Source of the DNA: Polaribacter sejongensis
GTDB taxonomy: Bacteria > Bacteroidota > Bacteroidia > Flavobacteriales > Flavobacteriaceae
Assembly: GCF_038024065.1 (NCBI RefSeq)
Contig: NZ_CP150667.1
Span: 2,053,501-2,117,500, forward strand
Reading direction: 5' to 3'
DNA: 64,000 nt
Shown here: positions 60,013-64,000 of the stretch, one piece after another
How the letters are laid out: the number at the start of each line of letters is the position of its first letter
Position numbering within the stretch: the stretch's first letter is position 1
Notes under the pieces: generated by a model
Told to the model about the DNA's origin: nothing
Seen by the model: only the letters and a program-made list of their open reading frames with translations
Database searches by the model: none
Made by a program: the position numbers and the translations under genes

Positions 60013-62574
60013 TTATTTTTTAATATTTTGAGCTCTGGTTAAATTATCTGTAGTTTGTAATAACTTCTTTAATAAGATAGCATTGTAATCTGGATGTTCC
60101 TCTAAAAATGGATCTAACACAACTTTTGCTTCTTTAGAAGAATATTGACCAATGGAACTAGCTAACCATCCTTTAGGAAAAAAGATATCACCTGTTAATT
60201 GCACTTCTTCTAATGTTTCTAAAACCGATTTTAAATGTTTTGTTGCTTCTTTTTGTCTTAACGGATGATGAATATTCTTTAAGCCTGCTTCTACCCAAGA
60301 CTCGTTTTCTCTATTTTCTTTTTCTAAAAGTGATGTCATAAAAGCATCTCTTACTTGTACATCTGCAGATAACGAAGGTAACAGCCATTTAAAACGATCT
60401 AATCTATCGTTGTTAGATATTCTAGTTTGCTGTTCTTGTAAAATCCCTATTGCTTTTGCATGTTCTAAAACAGCTAATGTCATTGCCAAAGAACTAAAGT
60501 CGCTTTCATTTAAAAATAAGTTATTAATCTCCTTATCTTTATTCCAAATTTTATATAAAGTTTCTTTTCCTCTTTCAGAAATAGCTACCGATTGATACAA
60601 GCCAAACAGCGTTCTTTTTATATTTTTTGACACATTACTTTCTAACAATCCTAAAACCTCTTTTTCTACTTTTTGCTGCACCTCATTTTGCTCCTCTTCT
60701 GTTAAAAATGACCAAAATATTGTTTGAATTCTCCCTGACAAATAATTGGTAATCAACTCATTTTTTTCAACTTTAATTGCTGAAGTATACACTTGAAAGG
60801 TTTCTAACGGAGTAACCTCTCCTATCAACATATTTTCATATAAATTAATGTATTGAGACCCTCTAGAAACTTCATCATTTAGATGCTGATAAGTATCAAC
60901 TTCTTTCTTGTAAATAGGAAAAACACCATAACCAAACCCGTTTGTATTGTACAAAACTTGTCCGGGTTTAAAATCTTTTGTTGCTGATGTAATATCAAAA
61001 GATTTCCCCATATTCTTAAGGTTGATAATTTTCTCATACCCTCTTTTATCAATCAATTTAATTTTAAAAGATTGTGTCCAAACTTTATTAGAACCATCTT
61101 CTGCTTTTTGATGAATTATAAATTTACTGACGTTTCCTTTATCATTCAATTCTATTTCTTCATAAAAAACAGGTCTTCCAGATGAATTCACCCAAACATC
61201 AGACCAATTTTTTATATTTCCTGGCGACTTGTTATCTAAAATAGCAACCAACTCATTCCAATCTGCATTAGAATTCTGATACTTTTTTATGTATTCTTGA
61301 ACTCCCTCTTTAAAAGCCTCCTCTCCTAATAAAGCTTCTAACTGACGCATCATAATTGGCGCTTTGTTGTAAATAATTCTTCCGTATAAAGAACCTGCAT
61401 CTTTTAAGTTTCCTAAATACTGTCGAATGGCGTTTGTTCCTTTTGTTCTATCTTCAGAATAGGCATTTGGATAATGCGTCATCATAAAATTAAGTTCGTG
61501 ATTTACTTCCGGAAAAACAGGATTCATAATTTTATCTGCCATAAAATTAGCAAACACCTCTTTCATCCAAACATCATTAAACCATCGCATGGTTACCAAA
61601 TCTCCAAACCACATGTGCGAGGTTTCATGTGCAATTAACTTTGCTCTGCTTATTTTTTGCTTTTGAGTGGCATTCTTATCTAAAAACAAAGACGATTGTC
61701 TGTATTGTATAGCACCAACATGTTCCATTCCTCCATATTGAAAAGGCGGAATTGCAGCAAAATCCATTTTTTGAAATGGAAATTTAACCTGTGTAAATTC
61801 TTCTAAAAAATCGATCGATTTCTGATGAATTTGAAATACCTCATCTACACTTTCACTTATCTTTTCCGCGTCGTTTTCTCTGTATAAAAAACGCATATCA
61901 AATGCTCCAGGATTTTTAGTTGCTGATGTAAATTTACCTGTAACAAAAGAAAATAAATAAGTACTCATTAAATCTGACGTTGCAAAAGTATGTTCTGTAA
62001 AACCATCAAGCTCTACACTACTTTCTTCAAAACCACTAGCAAGAACTTGCCAATCTTTTGGAGCAGTAATTTTTAAATTGTACTTAGCTTTTATATCTGG
62101 CTGATCAAAACAAGGAAATAACGTACTTGCTCTATCCGGAACTAGTAAAGTATATAAAAATTCTTCATTTCTATTGAGTGATTTTTCTCCTGCTTCAAAT
62201 AATATTTCTATTGTATTTTCACCTAGACTTAATCGTTTTTTATCAATAATAACGTGTTCCTTCTGATGATTTATTTCGGATATTTCTCCGTTTACTTTTA
62301 TAGATTTCAACTTAGAAGCATCCTCGTTAAAATCTAAGTAAACATCATTTTCTAAATCAATAACGGTAAATTTAACTTCTAATATAGCAGCAATAGCCTT
62401 TTCTTTTTCCTTCGGAATTTTGAAATGTACATCATAAATAACGTCAGCAATTTGCTGTTTTCTGTATTTAGCTAATTCAAAAGAAATTCCTTTTTCTAGT
62501 TTTAATTGACTCTCTTGTTTATCACAAGAAATAAAAATGAGTAGGCAAACTATTAATGATAGATAAAATTTCAT
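60013..62574 (-). CDS. M1-family metallopeptidase lipoprotein (aminopeptidase N-like)
   Basis: An 853-residue protein. The lipoprotein signal is LIVCLLIFISC (cysteine near residue 16). The N-terminal beta domain leads to the substrate motif GGMEHVGAI near 295, where GAMEN is usual, and the zinc site HETSHMWFGD ... WMKEVF (HExxH with Glu 18 residues on) near 317-340. A helical C-terminal half follows. It removes N-terminal amino acids from peptides, probably at the periplasmic or outer surface. It is likely co-transcribed with the DUF58 gene. Confidence 0.92.
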   Translation of the reverse strand: MKFYLSLIVCLLIFISCDKQESQLKLEKGISFELAKYRKQQIADVIYDVHFKIPKEKEKAIAAILEVKFTVIDLENDVYLDFNEDASKLKSIKVNGEISEINHQKEHVIIDKKRLSLGENTIEILFEAGEKSLNRNEEFLYTLLVPDRASTLFPCFDQPDIKAKYNLKITAPKDWQVLASGFEESSVELDGFTEHTFATSDLMSTYLFSFVTGKFTSATKNPGAFDMRFLYRENDAEKISESVDEVFQIHQKSIDFLEEFTQVKFPFQKMDFAAIPPFQYGGMEHVGAIQYRQSSLFLDKNATQKQKISRAKLIAHETSHMWFGDLVTMRWFNDVWMKEVFANFMADKIMNPVFPEVNHELNFMMTHYPNAYSEDRTKGTNAIRQYLGNLKDAGSLYGRIIYNKAPIMMRQLEALLGEEAFKEGVQEYIKKYQNSNADWNELVAILDNKSPGNIKNWSDVWVNSSGRPVFYEEIELNDKGNVSKFIIHQKAEDGSNKVWTQSFKIKLIDKRGYEKIINLKNMGKSFDITSATKDFKPGQVLYNTNGFGYGVFPIYKKEVDTYQHLNDEVSRGSQYINLYENMLIGEVTPLETFQVYTSAIKVEKNELITNYLSGRIQTIFWSFLTEEEQNEVQQKVEKEVLGLLESNVSKNIKRTLFGLYQSVAISERGKETLYKIWNKDKEINNLFLNESDFSSLAMTLAVLEHAKAIGILQEQQTRISNNDRLDRFKWLLPSLSADVQVRDAFMTSLLEKENRENESWVEAGLKNIHHPLRQKEATKHLKSVLETLEEVQLTGDIFFPKGWLASSIGQYSSKEAKVVLDPFLEEHPDYNAILLKKLLQTTDNLTRAQNIKK

Positions 62575-62600
62575 GTAAAGAATTTAGATTTTAAAAATAA

Positions 62601-62630
62601 AAAAAGGTTTGACGTTAGCCAAACCTTTTT
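62601..62630 (-). terminator. Terminator between trxA and the M1 peptidase gene
   Basis: AAAAAGGTTTG / CAAACCTTTTT, an 11-bp stem with an 8-nt loop; works in either direction by base content, but both neighbours are on the minus strand, so it ends trxA. Confidence 0.8.
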
Positions 62631-62654
62631 AATATTATAAAAGATGAATACTAC

Positions 62655-62972
62655 TTATATAGCTGCATCGATTTTTCCTGTATACACATTTTTAGGAGCA
62701 ACACCTACTTGTTTGTCTACAACTTCTCCGTTCTTAAAGATTAAAACAGTTGGTATGTTACGTACTCCGTATTTTGCTGCAAATTCTTGGTTAGCATCAA
62801 CATCTACTTTACCAACTACGGCTTTTCCTTCATATTCAGTATGAATTTCATCAACAATTGGTCCTACCATTCTACATGGTCCACACCAAGCTGCCCAAAA
62901 ATCTACTAATACTGGTTTGTCAGATTTTAATACTAATTCGTCAAAGTTTGCGTCTGTAATTTCTAATGCCAT
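62655..62972 (-). CDS. trxA: Thioredoxin
   Basis: A 105-residue classical thioredoxin. The redox motif is WAAWCGPCRMVGP near residue 28-40, with KVDVDANQEFAAKYGVRNIPTVLIF near 55-80 (conserved cis-proline in NIPT). It reduces disulfides in cytosolic proteins. A -7 box TACTTTTG lies upstream. No neighbour is functionally linked. Confidence 0.96.
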   Translation of the reverse strand: MALEITDANFDELVLKSDKPVLVDFWAAWCGPCRMVGPIVDEIHTEYEGKAVVGKVDVDANQEFAAKYGVRNIPTVLIFKNGEVVDKQVGVAPKNVYTGKIDAAI

Positions 62973-63009
62973 TTTTATATTTTTAAATTATTATTTCAAT
63001 TTCGAACTA

Positions 63010-63017
63010 CAAAAGTA
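63010..63017 (-). promoter_or_regulatory. -7 element of trxA
   Basis: TACTTTTG read on the minus strand matches TAnnTTTG; predicted start near 63005, leader about 33 nt. No TTG at the expected -33 position. Confidence 0.5.
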
Positions 63018-63093
63018 ATCATTTTATTCACTTAGTAGTTTTCTTAAAAATTACTTTTTCCTATTTGTCTATAAATAGTTGTTATGCATATAA

Positions 63094-63148
63094 ATAGAGA
63101 ATCATCAAAAAAACACTGTTTTAAAGTAGTTTTCTGATGATTCTCTAT
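63094..63148. terminator. Long stem-loop after metF
   Basis: ATAGAGAATCATCA (63094-63107) and TGATGATTCTCTAT (63135-63148) form a perfect 14-bp stem; the loop can fold a little more (GAAAAC with GTTTTTTT). It lies 39 bp past the metF stop and probably ends its transcript, though no long T run follows. Confidence 0.55.
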
Positions 63149-63187
63149 AAATTTAATTACTAATTAAAGAAACTACACTTTATTATT

Positions 63188-64000
63188 TTAAAATAATTTA
63201 GATGCAATTGCATGTATATTATCACTTTTACCCATAGAATAATAGTGTAAAAATGGCACGCCTGCTTCTTTTAACTCCTTAGATTGCTGAATAGCAAACT
63301 CAATACCAACCTGTCTTACTGCTTTATTATCTTTACAACCTTCTACAGCATCAATTAAATCTTCTGGTAAATCAATTTTAAAAACTTGTGGTAAAACCTG
63401 TAAATGTCTTTTTACAGCAAGTGGTTTAATTCCTGGTATAATTGGCACTGTAATTCCTATTTCTCTAGCTTTTTTAACAAACTCGAAATATTTATTATTA
63501 TCAAAAAACATTTGCGTTACCACATAATCTGCACCTGCATCAACCTTTTGCTTTAAACGTTTTAAATCTGTATTTAAAGACGGAGATTCCATGTGTTTTT
63601 CCGGATATCCTGCAACACCCACGCAAAAATCATAATTATGCTCTACTTTAATATCATCATGTAAATATTTCCCTTTATTTAAATCAGATATTTGTTGTAC
63701 CAAATCGCTCGCAAAAGCATTACCTCCTTGGGTTGCTTTAAAATAAGATTCATCTTTTCTAGCATCTCCTCTTAGAGCAACCACGTTATCCAATCCTAAA
63801 TAATGGCAATCTACCAAAACGTACTCGGTTTCTTCTTTGGTAAAACCTCCACACAATAAATGCGGAATTGCATCTACCTGATATTTATGCATAATAGACG
63901 CACAAATACCTACCGTTCCTGGGCGCATTCTAGTAATTCTCTTGTCTAAAAGTCCATTTCCTTTATCTACATAAACATATTCTTCTCTAGAAGTTGTTAC
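63188..64000 (-). CDS. metF: Methylenetetrahydrofolate reductase (5' end outside window)
   Basis: The frame is open to the right edge, so the N-terminus is missing; the 270 residues seen cover the C-terminal part of the flavin TIM barrel. VTTSREEYVYVDKGNG and RMRPGTVGICA come first, then AIPHLLCGGF, LGLDNVVALRGDARKDE, DFCVGVAGYPEKH, DYVVTQMFFDN and IIPGIKPL. It reduces 5,10-methylene-THF to 5-methyl-THF for methionine synthesis. An internal ATG at 63928 is not the start, because conserved sequence continues upstream of it. Confidence 0.93.
   Translation of the reverse strand, partial: VTTSREEYVYVDKGNGLLDKRITRMRPGTVGICASIMHKYQVDAIPHLLCGGFTKEETEYVLVDCHYLGLDNVVALRGDARKDESYFKATQGGNAFASDLVQQISDLNKGKYLHDDIKVEHNYDFCVGVAGYPEKHMESPSLNTDLKRLKQKVDAGADYVVTQMFFDNNKYFEFVKKAREIGITVPIIPGIKPLAVKRHLQVLPQVFKIDLPEDLIDAVEGCKDNKAVRQVGIEFAIQQSKELKEAGVPFLHYYSMGKSDNIHAIASKLF

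Overview
The window is AT-rich chromosomal DNA from a member of the Bacteroidota, almost certainly Flavobacteriaceae; a marine Polaribacter/Tenacibaculum-like genus is my inference. Signs are DUF3078 and DUF6089 outer-membrane proteins, a PorP/SprF type IX secretion protein, a CcoN-CcoO fusion oxidase, two OmpH/Skp genes behind bamA, and promoters of the Bacteroidota type (TTG about 19 nt before TAnnTTTG) instead of sigma70-type boxes. Nearly all the DNA is core chromosome. I see no phage, insertion sequence, CRISPR array or rRNA operon.

Layout. 1-2606: a minus-strand murein-peptide recycling operon (L-Ala-D/L-Glu epimerase, an alpha-oxoamine-synthase-like PLP enzyme, a lipoprotein amidase cut by the window edge). 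2676-5017: an AhpD-like protein, a probable small RNA on the minus strand, an HTH regulator and a uracil-DNA glycosylase. 5060-5342: a 120-bp tandem repeat. 5357-9912: HopJ-like protein, aldo/keto reductase, a membrane protein plus XRE regulator pair with a palindromic operator, rsmI and a secreted protein. 10485-20350: aspS, DUF6503-type secreted protein, a DUF2339/DUF3999 membrane pair, CLC channel and glycerate kinase. 20355-26740: GDPD lipoprotein, nuclease-family protein, hflX, VIT-type metal transporter and a CNNM/CBS membrane protein. 26830-30083: sufE, a MIP18-type Fe-S protein, DUF2480 and two DUF3078 genes. 30155-35852: PfkB kinase, a divergent PurF-like enzyme and a large zinc metalloprotease. 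36360-45952: an envelope cluster (pdxJ divergent from CBS protein, nadK, DUF6089, uppS, bamA, two OmpH/Skp, murI). 45949-58519: porP, then the cbb3 oxidase operon (ccoS-ccoNO-ccoQ-ccoP-ccoG-ccoH-TauE/SafE) and the ccoI-deoD-hemN operon, divergent from an FNR-type regulator. 58694-64000: two tandem tRNA-Asp genes, DUF58 protein, M1 peptidase, thioredoxin and the 3' part of metF.

The most coherent system is the microaerobic respiration block. A dyad AACATGA-N6-TCATGTT sits about 41-42 bp upstream of the inferred starts of both the ccoS-NO-Q-P-G-H operon and the ccoI-deoD-hemN operon, in place of the -33 element, and the likely regulator is encoded beside one copy. Other items to check are the small-RNA candidate with a G-rich loop at 3288-3370, the operator over the XRE/membrane-protein promoter, a single-heme CcoP, and a PLP enzyme of unknown reaction inside the murein recycling operon.
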